Shown: positions 7,300 through 15,107, counted from the first letter of the stretch. The stretch is 17,331 nt of DNA from Lactobacillus amylolyticus DSM 11664 (GCF_000178475.1 NZ_ADNY01000026.1:1-17331), one strand, 5' to 3'. The notes: a model not told the origin generated them from the sequence alone. Numbers and translations are program-made.

Positions 7300-7781
7300 A
7301 CTTTTCTCCCCCCAGAAAAAATCTCAAATATTTTTTGCCTATATCTAGTATGAACGACATAATTAAAGGCCTTAATCCATTCACGTCTTGTTAGCAATCC
7401 TTGAAAGGCTCCATGATCATCAACGACTGGCAGAAAGGCGTTATTAATAAGCAGGTGCAGCTGCGTTTCCAAAGTTGTTTCGACAAAGTTGATCTTGTCA
7501 AACTTGGTCTGCATGACATCACGAACCTTTAACTTGTTGAGCGGATCAACCGAAATTTCATCAGTTTCCAGCATTTTATCCGTAATCATTGCCAAACTTA
7601 ACAGGCCTACTACATGACGATCTTTGTCCAAAACCGGTATTTTTGAATATTTAACTTTGGTTAGGATCAAAAAAGCATGATAAAGAGGATTGTCATCTTG
7701 AACAAATGCGATTCGGCTGGCAGGAATTAAAAAGGAACCGGATTTTTCTTGGATTAAATGTTTAATTGATGGCGAAAACAT
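7266..7781 (-). CDS. CBS-pair protein, CbpB/YkuL-like (c-di-AMP-binding in homologues)
   Basis: A 171-aa cytoplasmic protein with two CBS domains, about residues 18-75 and 85-140. The opening IPASRIAFVQDDNPLYHAFLIL, the middle SKIPVLDKDRHVVGLLS and the late INNAFLPVVDDHGAFQGLLTRREW follow the layout of B. subtilis YkuL and Listeria CbpB. CbpB binds cyclic di-AMP and, when free of it, stimulates the stringent-response enzyme Rel. The start ATG 7781 has GAAGGGA about 10 bases upstream. Roughly the last 12 codons overlap the start of the metal-ATPase gene. The family usually ends near residue 150, so the 20-odd residue tail (KIFEIFSGGRKV...) may be a by-product of the overlap. The linkage to a metal pump is worth noting. 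Ligand binding is inferred from the family, not shown by specific residues. Confidence 0.83.
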   Translation of the reverse strand: MFSPSIKHLIQEKSGSFLIPASRIAFVQDDNPLYHAFLILTKVKYSKIPVLDKDRHVVGLLSLAMITDKMLETDEISVDPLNKLKVRDVMQTKFDKINFVETTLETQLHLLINNAFLPVVDDHGAFQGLLTRREWIKAFNYVVHTRYRQKIFEIFSGGRKVCLNANGNFWL

Positions 7782-7813
7782 GTAAGCGATTTCCCTTCTT
7801 TTCTTTCACCATT

Positions 7814-7842
7814 ATCTTACTATAGATTGAGCAAAAGAAAAA
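7814..7842 (-). promoter_or_regulatory. Predicted promoter of the cbpB-ATPase operon
   Basis: On the minus strand a TAAGAT -10 (7819-7814) in the context TAGTAAGATAATGG, with a weak -35 (TTTTTC) 17 bases upstream in the T tract of the preceding terminator. The same TAGTAAGATAA string appears before dltX (9575-9585). Confidence 0.4.
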
Positions 7843-7864
7843 GGCTCGCCGTTAAACGAGCCTC
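7838..7864 (-). terminator. Intrinsic terminator reading leftward
   Basis: GGCTCG (7843-7848) / CGAGCC (7857-7862) with an 8-base loop. On the minus strand the stem is followed by TTTTTCTTTT; on the plus strand no T run follows. It therefore ends a leftward transcript coming from 7865 or beyond, where no ordinary gene is visible. This hints at a non-coding RNA. Confidence 0.75.
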
Positions 7865-8372
7865 ATTAGTTTCATCTACTTTGGAGGTGAATGAATGAAA
7901 AAAGTGGGAGTATGTAACAAGTTGTTTTCTCCTTGCTACGGTTTATATAATACGGGGAAAATGTGAATTAAAAATGTCTAAATTCTTATGAAAAGGTAAA
8001 GAAATATAAGCGATTAGTTTAAGACGACCAAGAAAGGCCCACGCAACGCACGTGAGCGGAAAGGGATAGATATGAAATTGGCGATTAGCCAATCACTTTT
8101 AATTTTCATTATTTACTTGGAGGAGTATGAATGAAAAACAAAAAAGTTGAATAGTATTCGACCGAAACTTTTAATTTCGTTCGTTCGCTACAATTTATAT
8201 GATAAACGTTAATTGTGAAAAAAGTGTGACAAAATTATTTCTATCTTGAAATAAAACGAATTTTTGATTTTAAATTGATTACTTTTGGCTAATACAAGGA
8301 TTTTATTTCCTATAAAATATATAAACTGATAAAATGCAGTCAACGTGAAAATTTTTTGAGGAGATTGGTAAT
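7863..8372 (+). other. 510-base stretch without a conventional gene; two similar SD/mini-ORF units
   Basis: Two units resemble each other. Unit 1 (about 7873-7966): TTGGAGGTGA then ATGAATGAAAAA (7891), later GCTACGGTTTATATAATA. Unit 2 (about 8113-8215): TTGGAGGAGT then ATGAATGAAAAA, later GCTACAATTTATATGATA. Each ATG pair opens only tiny frames: 8 or 23 codons in unit 1 (the longer is 7895-7966), 7 codons in either frame of unit 2. Each has a short inverted repeat between the mini-ORF and the GCTAC element. A hairpin ATTGGC/GCCAAT (8077-8093) with a T-rich tail lies between them. On the minus strand TTGGTC (8031-8026) and TATATT (8008-8003), 17 apart, could start a transcript ending at the terminator 7838-7864. 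No known RNA family was recognised. Confidence 0.45.
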
Positions 8373-9491
8373 GTGGTTAAAAAATTAGGACGAATCCTTA
8401 AAAGCTTTGTCTTATTTCTTTTGATAGTTGGTGCATTAGGCACAGGTGGCTACTTTGGGTATCAATGGTATCAAGAACAAGAATTCTTAAATAATCGGCC
8501 AAAGCTGGTAAAGGCAAAAGATGGTACAAATACGAATGCTGCTTGGCAAAAAGAGTCCACATATCAAAAAAATTTACGAACAAAATATCCTTTCATTAAT
8601 AAAGTATCCAATTATGTTCCCCCAAGAACCTGGGTGGGCAAGGATTTTGTCATTCCTGGCTTAGTTGCGACCAAAAGCTATGACTTTAAGAAGAAAAAAT
8701 ACGACACTGCAACTGAAATGACGCCCCAGGGAATTACGGTTGCCGGCAAGTATCTGTTGCTTACGGCTTATGACGGTGAGCATACGCACGCGTCCGTTAT
8801 TTACGTGCTTAATAAAAAGACTGGAAAATACATCAAAACCATTCAAGTAGCCGGTCGACCTCACCTTGGCGGAATTGCGTATGATCCTGTGGGCAAAAAT
8901 GTCTGGATTACTGGATCAATTGGCAAGTCATCCGCGTTAATGTCCTTTCCTCTAAAAGAGGTGGCTAGCTATGATACAAAACGCCATGCCCCAATTAGCT
9001 ATAACAACCGAATTTCAATTCCAACTCTTGAAAAAGCATCGACTGTTACTTACTACGATAATCAGCTGTTTGTCGGCTTCTTTAACATGTATGGCCGCGG
9101 GAGAGTAGCAAGTTATACGATTTCTCGCAGCGGCAAAAATAAAAACTCAATTATTACTGGTACGGTTGACTGGTCCGACCCAAGTGGCGTAACTTCAATG
9201 AACAAACAGATTCAAGGAATTACGATTTATGACGATAAAATTTTCTTAAGTCAATCCTATGGCAGCAGCGATTCAAAATTATATATTTTCCCTTCTACCG
9301 CACTTGATGCTTTAGATGAAAAAAACGCGGAATTGGTAATTGATATGCCGCCATATTTGGAACAAATTACTGCATATAAGGGCCAATTGCTTTGTATTTT
9401 TGAGTCCGGCTCAAAGCAATATGCCAAACCAAATATGGTGATTATGGATAGAATTTTATCAATTAATATAAATGCATTATTTGGAAATTAA
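8373..9491 (+). CDS. Membrane-anchored extracellular protein, probable beta-propeller
   Basis: A 372-aa protein directly upstream of the dlt operon. Residues 1-11 are basic, about 9-28 form one hydrophobic helix (FVLFLLIVGALGTGGYFGY), and the rest is hydrophilic and should lie outside the cell, held by an uncleaved anchor. The body has repeating motifs of beta-propeller type: PQGITVAGKYLLLTAYDG, then LGGIAYDPVGKNVWITGS, STVTYYDNQLFVGFFN, IQGITIYDDKIFLSQSYG and LEQITAYKGQLLCIFESG, each about 50-60 residues apart. This recalls YncE/NHL-like six-bladed propellers, but I cannot name a family. GTG at 8373 (GAGGAG about 9 bases upstream) is the start; an out-of-frame ATG at 8371 overlaps it and ends after five codons. 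The gap to dltX is about 130 bases with its own promoter signals, so membership of the dlt operon is possible, not proved. Confidence 0.75.
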   Translation: MVKKLGRILKSFVLFLLIVGALGTGGYFGYQWYQEQEFLNNRPKLVKAKDGTNTNAAWQKESTYQKNLRTKYPFINKVSNYVPPRTWVGKDFVIPGLVATKSYDFKKKKYDTATEMTPQGITVAGKYLLLTAYDGEHTHASVIYVLNKKTGKYIKTIQVAGRPHLGGIAYDPVGKNVWITGSIGKSSALMSFPLKEVASYDTKRHAPISYNNRISIPTLEKASTVTYYDNQLFVGFFNMYGRGRVASYTISRSGKNKNSIITGTVDWSDPSGVTSMNKQIQGITIYDDKIFLSQSYGSSDSKLYIFPSTALDALDEKNAELVIDMPPYLEQITAYKGQLLCIFESGSKQYAKPNMVIMDRILSININALFGN

Positions 9492-9510
9492 AAAATATTT
9501 CTTTTCCCAA

Positions 9511-9540
9511 TTGTTTAAGTTTATTTAAATTTGTTAAAAT
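9511..9540 (+). promoter_or_regulatory. Predicted dlt operon promoter
   Basis: TTGTTT (9511-9516) and TAAAAT (9535-9540) with an 18-base spacer, about 80 bases upstream of dltX. The spacer region reads TTTAAG-N5-TTAAAT, loosely like the paired TTTAAG box of streptococcal CiaR sites; this is a weak resemblance. A second TAAGAT -10 candidate lies at 9577-9582. Confidence 0.5.
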
Positions 9541-9542
9541 AT

Positions 9543-9612
9543 GACCTGAGTGTCTTTTCGCTACATTCATTTGTAGTAAGATAAGGCCTGAGCGTTGTTG
9601 AAGAATAACGAG
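9543..9612 (+). promoter_or_regulatory. dlt leader: direct repeats and hairpins
   Basis: Two related 10-mers, GACCTGAGTG (9543-9552) and GGCCTGAGCG (9584-9593), lie 41 bases apart. Between them is an inverted repeat CTACA-N6-TGTAG around 9561-9576. A second stem, CGTTGTT/AATAACG with loop GAAG (about 9592-9609), sits just before the dltX ribosome site AGGGAG. These could be regulator sites or leader structure; none matches a site I can name. Confidence 0.35.
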
Positions 9613-9620
9613 GGAGAAAA

Positions 9621-9773
9621 ATGGAGAAAACAAAAAAAGTTGAATCTCGAGGCAAACAAATAGGGATGTTTGTCTTGAAAACAATAGTATATTTTGCGAT
9701 CCTCATGGCCCTAATTTATTTGTATGAATATAGTGGCTTAAATTCAGTCCACTTTATTTACAATGAATTTTAA
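9621..9773 (+). CDS. dltX: DltX, small membrane protein of teichoic acid D-alanylation
   Basis: A 50-aa protein with a basic N-terminus (MEKTKKVESRGKQ), one membrane helix (about residues 16-35, MFVLKTIVYFAILMALIYLY) and the C-terminal signature FIYNEF typical of DltX. In other Firmicutes this short C-terminal segment outside the membrane is needed for D-alanine transfer, and has been proposed as an intermediate acceptor between DltB and the teichoic acid. ATG at 9621 has GAGGGAG 6 bases upstream. The stop is 17 bases before the dltA ATG. First gene of dltXABCD. Confidence 0.93.
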   Translation: MEKTKKVESRGKQIGMFVLKTIVYFAILMALIYLYEYSGLNSVHFIYNEF

Positions 9774-9790
9774 GGCAGGTGGGATCAGCA

Positions 9791-11305
9791 ATGATTAAAG
9801 ATGTAATCAAGAAGATAGACGAGATTGCAATTAATGAACCTGATCGCGAGGTTTATGATTATCTCGGCCATACTAATACTTATGGTGATTTGAAAAAGCG
9901 TTCAGATGCTTGGGCACATAAGTTATCAAGCTTAGATATCCCTGATAAAGATCCAATTATGATCTGGGGCGGTCAAAACTTTGAAATGATTGCTAGTTTC
10001 TTAGGCTGTGTCAAATCTGGACATGCTTATATTCCAATTGCAAGCTATTCAAACGCTGAACGTTTGACAATGATTCAAGACGTTTCTAAAGCAAAAGTCG
10101 TGCTCGCAATTGATGATTTGCCAAAAATTGAATTGCCTGGCGTACAAGTGATTAAGCCAGATGAAGTTGAAAACGGCAATTACACGCTTGACGAAAGCAA
10201 ATTCGTCGAAGGCGATGATAATTACTACATTATCTTCACTTCAGGAACAACTGGGAAGCCTAAAGGGGTTCAAATTAGTCACAAGAACTTGCTCAGCTTC
10301 GTTAACTGGGAATTGAACGATTTCAATTTGCCAGAACATCCAAGCTTTTTGGCACAAGCTCCATATTCATTTGACTTGTCAGTCATGAGCTTGTATCCTG
10401 CATTAACTGCAGCGGGCAAGTTGGTTGTTTTGCCACATGATGTGACGCAAAACTTTGCACAATTATTCAGCACTTTGCCAAAATTGCAATTTAACGTTTG
10501 GGTATCAACGCCATCATTTGCACAGATGTGCTTCTTGGACAAAACATTTGATGCTCAACACCACCCAGATTTGACGCATTTCTTATTCTGTGGTGAAGAA
10601 TTGCCGCATACTGAAGTAGAAATGCTGAAGAAAAAATTCCCAGGATCACATATTTTCAATACTTACGGTCCAACGGAAACAACTGTTGCGGTAACGCAAG
10701 TTGAAATTACTGATGAAATTTTAAAGAAATATGATCGGTTGCCAATTGGTCGTGCTAAAGAAGACACCAAGATCACAATCGATACTGCTAAAGGTGAAAA
10801 ACCAGGCGAAGGCGAAACTATCATCAGCGGCCCTAGCGTTTCTAAAGGTTATATGAATAACCCGGAGAAGACTGAAGCCGCATTCTTTAAGAATGATGAT
10901 GATCAATATCAAAGCTATCGCTCTGGCGATACCGGCTTCTTTGATGGCGATATGTTATTTTATCGTGGCCGGATTGACTTCCAAATTAAATTTAACGGCT
11001 ACAGAATCGAACTTGAAGAAATTAACTTTTACTTGAGCAAAAATAAATTGGTTCGTTATGGCGTAGCTGCTCCAAAATACAATAAAGACCACGCTGTTCA
11101 GCAGATTGTTGCTGAAATTGAATTAAAGCAAGGCGTAAGACGCAAGTACTCTGATGTTGCTTTAACAAAAATGATTCGTGAAGATTTGGCTAAAAACGTA
11201 ATGCCATATATGATTCCACAACGTTTCATTTATCGAGATTCTTTGCCAATTTCGCAAAATGGCAAAGTTGACATCAAGGCGGTCATTAAGGAGGTTAATA
11301 AGTAG
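9791..11305 (+). CDS. dltA: D-alanine--D-alanyl carrier protein ligase DltA
   Basis: A 504-aa cytoplasmic adenylate-forming enzyme. It activates D-alanine with ATP and loads it on the phosphopantetheine arm of DltC. Motifs: FTSGTTGKPKG (about residues 149-159), FNTYGPTETT, YRSGDTGFF, RGRIDFQIKFNGYRIELEEI (the hinge and A8 region), and the C-terminal catalytic lysine K492 in NGKVDIK. Length is as usual for DltA. ATG at 9791 is preferred over the in-frame GTG at 9779, because AGGTGG sits 8 bases before the ATG and family members begin near MI-x-D-V-I. The stop TAG shares its G with the GTG start of dltB. Confidence 0.97.
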   Translation: MIKDVIKKIDEIAINEPDREVYDYLGHTNTYGDLKKRSDAWAHKLSSLDIPDKDPIMIWGGQNFEMIASFLGCVKSGHAYIPIASYSNAERLTMIQDVSKAKVVLAIDDLPKIELPGVQVIKPDEVENGNYTLDESKFVEGDDNYYIIFTSGTTGKPKGVQISHKNLLSFVNWELNDFNLPEHPSFLAQAPYSFDLSVMSLYPALTAAGKLVVLPHDVTQNFAQLFSTLPKLQFNVWVSTPSFAQMCFLDKTFDAQHHPDLTHFLFCGEELPHTEVEMLKKKFPGSHIFNTYGPTETTVAVTQVEITDEILKKYDRLPIGRAKEDTKITIDTAKGEKPGEGETIISGPSVSKGYMNNPEKTEAAFFKNDDDQYQSYRSGDTGFFDGDMLFYRGRIDFQIKFNGYRIELEEINFYLSKNKLVRYGVAAPKYNKDHAVQQIVAEIELKQGVRRKYSDVALTKMIREDLAKNVMPYMIPQRFIYRDSLPISQNGKVDIKAVIKEVNK

Positions 11306-12549
11306 TGAATTTTAATTTCATTAACTTACAACCCTACTCAAATCCGCAATACTTTATTTGGCTGCTGATTGCGTTAATTCCAATGATTATCGGCCTTTAT
11401 AATGGTAAAAGATTTAAGACATATGAAGCTATTTTTTCATTAGTCTTCTTATTCTTGATCTTCGATGCTAGTCACTGGCAGCAAGGGGTCAATTTAATTC
11501 TTTACCTAGTTTTTGAATTCTTGCTAACCTTTGCCTATGAACGCTATCGCACTAAAAAGAATAGTCCTAATAAAACCTGGGTTTTCTGTTTAGCTGTAAT
11601 TTTGGCGATTTTGCCATTAACTGCTGTTAAGATCTTAACTGTAATGCCAGCGGGAACAGTTCCATTTGTCGTGGGTTTCTTAGGAATTTCATATATTACC
11701 TTTAAGAATGTCCAAGTAATTATGGAAATTCGCGATGGGGCAATTAAGAAGGTTGAACCTGGAACATATGCTAGATTCTTGCTCTTCTTTCCAACGATTT
11801 CCTCTGGGCCAATTGACCGTTACCGGCGCTTTAAAAAGGATTTTGATAAAGCACCAACCAGGGATCAATATATTACGGATTTGCAATATGCAGTTCGGTA
11901 TTTATTCCAAGGATTCTTATATAAGTTTATTTTAGGCTGGCTGTTTGGGACCTATTGGCTGCCAAAAATCAGTCAAGCAGCTTTGATTGCCGGAAATGCT
12001 GCAGGCGGATTGAAGTTATCATGGTGGGTTTTAGCATACATGTATTGTTACACCATGTATTTGTTCTTTGACTTTGCCGGTTATTCATTATTTGCGGTTT
12101 CCATTTCATACTTTATGGGAATCCACACGCCAATGAACTTCAATAAGCCTTTTATTTCCCAAAATATTAAAGACTTCTGGAATCGTTGGCACATGACCTT
12201 GTCATTCTGGTTCCGTGATTATATTTACATGCGGTTTACCTTCTTTGCTATGAAGAAGAAATTGATTAAAAACCGGATTCGTTTATCACAAGTTTCATAC
12301 TTGCTTTTGTTCTTAATCATGGGCTTTTGGCACGGCCTTACTTGGTACTACATCACGTATGGTTTGTACCAATGCATTGCCATTATCATTAATGATTATT
12401 GGCTGAGATTTAAGCGGAAACATAAGAAGACCATTCCTTCTAATAAATTTACTAAATGGTTTGCAATTTTTATTACTTTCCAGGTTATTTGTTTTGGGAT
12501 GCTGATCTTCTCCGGTTTTCTTAGCCAATTATGGTTTGGATGGCATTAA
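11305..12549 (+). CDS. dltB: D-alanyl transfer membrane protein DltB (MBOAT)
   Basis: A 414-aa multi-pass membrane O-acyltransferase. It takes D-alanine from DltC on the inside and passes it across the membrane for teichoic acid. Family marks are the conserved loop FWNRWHMTLSFWFRDYIYMR (291-310) and the catalytic histidine H343 in MGFWHGLTWYY. About ten hydrophobic segments are visible. The start is GTG at 11305 with AAGGAGG about 10 bases upstream; it overlaps the dltA stop in the form TAGTG, giving tight coupling. Length is normal for the family. Confidence 0.96.
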   Translation: MNFNFINLQPYSNPQYFIWLLIALIPMIIGLYNGKRFKTYEAIFSLVFLFLIFDASHWQQGVNLILYLVFEFLLTFAYERYRTKKNSPNKTWVFCLAVILAILPLTAVKILTVMPAGTVPFVVGFLGISYITFKNVQVIMEIRDGAIKKVEPGTYARFLLFFPTISSGPIDRYRRFKKDFDKAPTRDQYITDLQYAVRYLFQGFLYKFILGWLFGTYWLPKISQAALIAGNAAGGLKLSWWVLAYMYCYTMYLFFDFAGYSLFAVSISYFMGIHTPMNFNKPFISQNIKDFWNRWHMTLSFWFRDYIYMRFTFFAMKKKLIKNRIRLSQVSYLLLFLIMGFWHGLTWYYITYGLYQCIAIIINDYWLRFKRKHKKTIPSNKFTKWFAIFITFQVICFGMLIFSGFLSQLWFGWH

Positions 12550-12591
12550 GTATAGAAGATAGAAATTTTAATTATTTGAGGGGTATTAATA

Positions 12592-12831
12592 ATGGACACA
12601 AAAAAAGAAGTTTTAGACATTTTGAATGATTTGACTGGTGAAGATTTATCAGATCGAATGGATGAAAATATTTTTGAAAATGGTTTGCTCGATTCAATGG
12701 CAAGCGTTCAAATGCTTTTGAGTTTGCAAGAAAAGTTCGGTATCGATGTTCCTGTATCAGAATTCAACCGTGCAGAATGGGATACTCCAGCTAAGATCGT
12801 TGCAAAGGTGGAAAGCTTAGAAAATGAGTAA
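12592..12831 (+). CDS. dltC: D-alanyl carrier protein DltC
   Basis: A 79-aa acidic acyl-carrier-type protein. S35 in [10 protein letters not shown] is the site for 4'-phosphopantetheine, which carries D-alanine as a thioester from DltA to DltB. Preceded by TGAGGGG 10 bases before the ATG, and 42 bases after dltB. Its last codons overlap the start of dltD by 8 bases, so the two are translationally coupled. Confidence 0.96.
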   Translation: MDTKKEVLDILNDLTGEDLSDRMDENIFENGLLDSMASVQMLLSLQEKFGIDVPVSEFNRAEWDTPAKIVAKVESLENE

Positions 12832-15073
12832 TAAACGCCGGCTCTGGCAAATCTTTGGCCCGGTTTTATGTGCAATTGTTCTGTTGATCATTGTCTTTTT
12901 ATTGCCATGGGAAAGAACTTTTTCTAAGAGTTCAATCTATGAAGCTGCCAATTCGCAAACGCAGACGGTCTTTAAAGGGATAAAGATGAAGCAGGAAGCA
13001 TTTGATAGTGGATATGTGCCTTTCTATGGTTCAAGTGAATTATCACGTATTGATCCGCTTCACCCAAGTGTCTTAGCTGCGAAGTATCACCGCAGTTATC
13101 GGCCGTTTTTGCTTGGTGGCCCTGGCAGTCAAAGCCTGGCTCAGTTTGTAGGGATGCAGGGAACTAGCAAGCAATTGAAGAATAAAAAGGCTGTTGTGAT
13201 TATTTCACCACAATGGTTTACCAAGAAGGGTCAAGACCCTGCTGCCTTTGATCTGTATTATTCTCCACTTGGGACGGCCATTTTCTTGCTGCATGCCAAA
13301 AACACAAAAACTGATCGTTATGCTGCGGCTAGAATTGCATCTATGCCAACTGTAAAAGCAGGAATTATTAAATCTTGCTTGAAAAAAGTAGCGGCAGGCA
13401 AAAAGCTTTCTAGTTGGGATCGTTTCTTATTGAAGGATCGTGAACGGATGCTGGCTAATGAAGACAAATTCTTCAGCTCCTTCCAATTGCGAGACAGAAT
13501 CAACAAGATCGAAAAGGAAGAAAAGCTTTTGCCTAAGACTTATTCTGAAGCTGCTTTGAAGAAAGTAGCGGATGAACAAGCAGCAATGCATACCAACTCC
13601 AATAATTTTGGAATTGATAATACTTTTTATCGGACACGTTTGCCAAAGAAAGTTCTTAAGAAGTTAAAGGGCAGTCAACGCAATTTCGATTACGTCAAGT
13701 CACCTGAATATGCGGACTTTGAGTTGATGCTTAATCAATTTGCTAAGCAGCATACCAACGTTTTGTTCATCATTCCGCCTGTTAATGCTAAATGGGCTAA
13801 GTACACAGGCTTATCAATGAAGATGTATCAAAAGTCAGTTGCTAAAATAGAAAAACAGTTGACCAGTCAAGGTTTTGAAAATATTGAAGACTTGTCAAAA
13901 GATGGCAACAAGAAGTATTTCATGACCGATACGATTCACTTGGGCTGGAATGGTTGGATTGCTGTTGATAAAGCAGTAAAAAAGTTCATGCGTTTGCCTA
14001 ATGAACGCTACGACTACTCAATGAGCAATTATTATTACTCAAAGAAGTGGCAAAATACTACTAAGGTCAAGAGCTTAAACTTAACTAAGAATCATCTTGA
14101 TGGTTCAAAAGAAAAAAAAATAGTGCGACATGCTATTGACCAATTAGGAATTAAAGGCTCGGTTCTTGTTATCAAAAATAATAAGACTTGGCTGAAATAT
14201 TCGACGGCCAATAAGGATGACACTAGCTACTTAATCAATTCAGTGCAAAAATCAATGACAGCTGCCATGATCATGCGTGAAATTGAGGCTAAAAAATTAT
14301 CGTTGAAGACGAAATTGAGCAGGTTTTATCCAACTGTAGCTGGTGCTGATCGAATAACTATTGCTAACTTGCTGGATATGACTTCGGGACTGGATATCAA
14401 GTCAGGTCAGACATTGGGAACTGATCATTTTGTCTCTGATGCGGACAACATTAAGGCCGATGTGAAGAAGACCGTGTTCAATAAGCAGCAATTTGGCAAG
14501 TGGCACTATACTTCACTCAATTACGTTTATTTGTGCGGTATTTTAGCTCAGCTTGAGAAAAAGACATATGAGCAAATGTTTGAAAAGACATTTGTTAAAC
14601 CATTGAAATTAAAGCATACAGTATTCTTATGGGCAGATCCGGCTGTGCTTAAAGCAAGTGGCTGGGTTCATAGTTATAACTACCTTGATGGCAAGTACCA
14701 CCGGGTAAAATATTCGAAAGTAGTTGCTGATGCTCATAATGAATTAGGTGCTGGTTCGGTGGCAATGTCCGATAGTGATTTGGCAAAAGTTGTCAGAGAA
14801 ATGCTTGTTGGCAAATTGCTAACGAATAACAGTCGCTCTGTCTTGTATCATGGCAAAGCATCAAAATATTATAATGGTGGCTTTTATAATACTAAAGTCT
14901 TTAAGAGCGCCAATGGTGCGGGAGACGGATATTTTACCTTCTTGCGTACTACAAATGATGGTAAGAATATGATCATTATTCAGTCTAATCGTGTTGATCA
15001 TAAGAAATTTTCATATTTGAAAAAACGAATTGATCATATCATGACAATGATGCTTGACTTAGATCGAAAATGA
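12824..15073 (+). CDS. dltD: DltD fused to a C-terminal SxxK serine hydrolase (FmtA/beta-lactamase-class-C-like)
   Basis: A 749-aa protein; DltD alone is normally about 390-430 aa. Residues 11-28 are a single membrane anchor with the rest outside. Residues from about 60 to 395 are DltD: nucleophile serine in FYGSSELSR (S70), and the D369/H372 pair in [10 protein letters not shown]. Residues from about 433 to 749 resemble penicillin-recognising serine hydrolases: S473-V-Q-K476 (SxxK), LLDMTSGLD (517-524), and [14 protein letters not shown] with Y562 where the second motif YxN is usual (third position S). A clear KTG/HxG third motif is lacking; ANGAGDGY (696-703) is the nearest candidate. The DltD part is expected to attach D-alanine to teichoic acid; the hydrolase may be a D-alanyl esterase like FmtA or a DD-peptidase, by inference. 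The A9-TAG junction is listed separately. It overlaps dltC by 8 bases. Confidence 0.93.
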   Translation: MSNKRRLWQIFGPVLCAIVLLIIVFLLPWERTFSKSSIYEAANSQTQTVFKGIKMKQEAFDSGYVPFYGSSELSRIDPLHPSVLAAKYHRSYRPFLLGGPGSQSLAQFVGMQGTSKQLKNKKAVVIISPQWFTKKGQDPAAFDLYYSPLGTAIFLLHAKNTKTDRYAAARIASMPTVKAGIIKSCLKKVAAGKKLSSWDRFLLKDRERMLANEDKFFSSFQLRDRINKIEKEEKLLPKTYSEAALKKVADEQAAMHTNSNNFGIDNTFYRTRLPKKVLKKLKGSQRNFDYVKSPEYADFELMLNQFAKQHTNVLFIIPPVNAKWAKYTGLSMKMYQKSVAKIEKQLTSQGFENIEDLSKDGNKKYFMTDTIHLGWNGWIAVDKAVKKFMRLPNERYDYSMSNYYYSKKWQNTTKVKSLNLTKNHLDGSKEKKIVRHAIDQLGIKGSVLVIKNNKTWLKYSTANKDDTSYLINSVQKSMTAAMIMREIEAKKLSLKTKLSRFYPTVAGADRITIANLLDMTSGLDIKSGQTLGTDHFVSDADNIKADVKKTVFNKQQFGKWHYTSLNYVYLCGILAQLEKKTYEQMFEKTFVKPLKLKHTVFLWADPAVLKASGWVHSYNYLDGKYHRVKYSKVVADAHNELGAGSVAMSDSDLAKVVREMLVGKLLTNNSRSVLYHGKASKYYNGGFYNTKVFKSANGAGDGYFTFLRTTNDGKNMIIIQSNRVDHKKFSYLKKRIDHIMTMMLDLDRK
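14111..14125 (+). other. A9 tract and masked stop at the DltD-hydrolase junction
   Basis: The sequence is G, nine A, then TAGTG. In the frame as given it reads E430-K-K-I-V434 and the fusion continues. With one A fewer it reads GAA AAA AAA TAG and ends DltD at 432 residues. With one A more the frame stops ten codons on. The masked TAGTG has the same stop-start form as the dltA-dltB junction at 11303-11307. Confidence 0.8.
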
Positions 15074-15107
15074 TCAAAAATATTTTTATATTAAGCAGGT
15101 AGAAGTG

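Noticed and set aside
9779..9790. GTG start four codons upstream for dltA
   Set aside because: It lies inside the ribosome site AGGTGGG that fits the ATG at 9791, and the family N-terminus fits the ATG.
9791..12831. Non-ribosomal peptide or siderophore-like module (adenylation plus carrier protein)
   Set aside because: DltX, DltB and DltD and the DltA-specific motifs make this the teichoic-acid D-alanylation operon.
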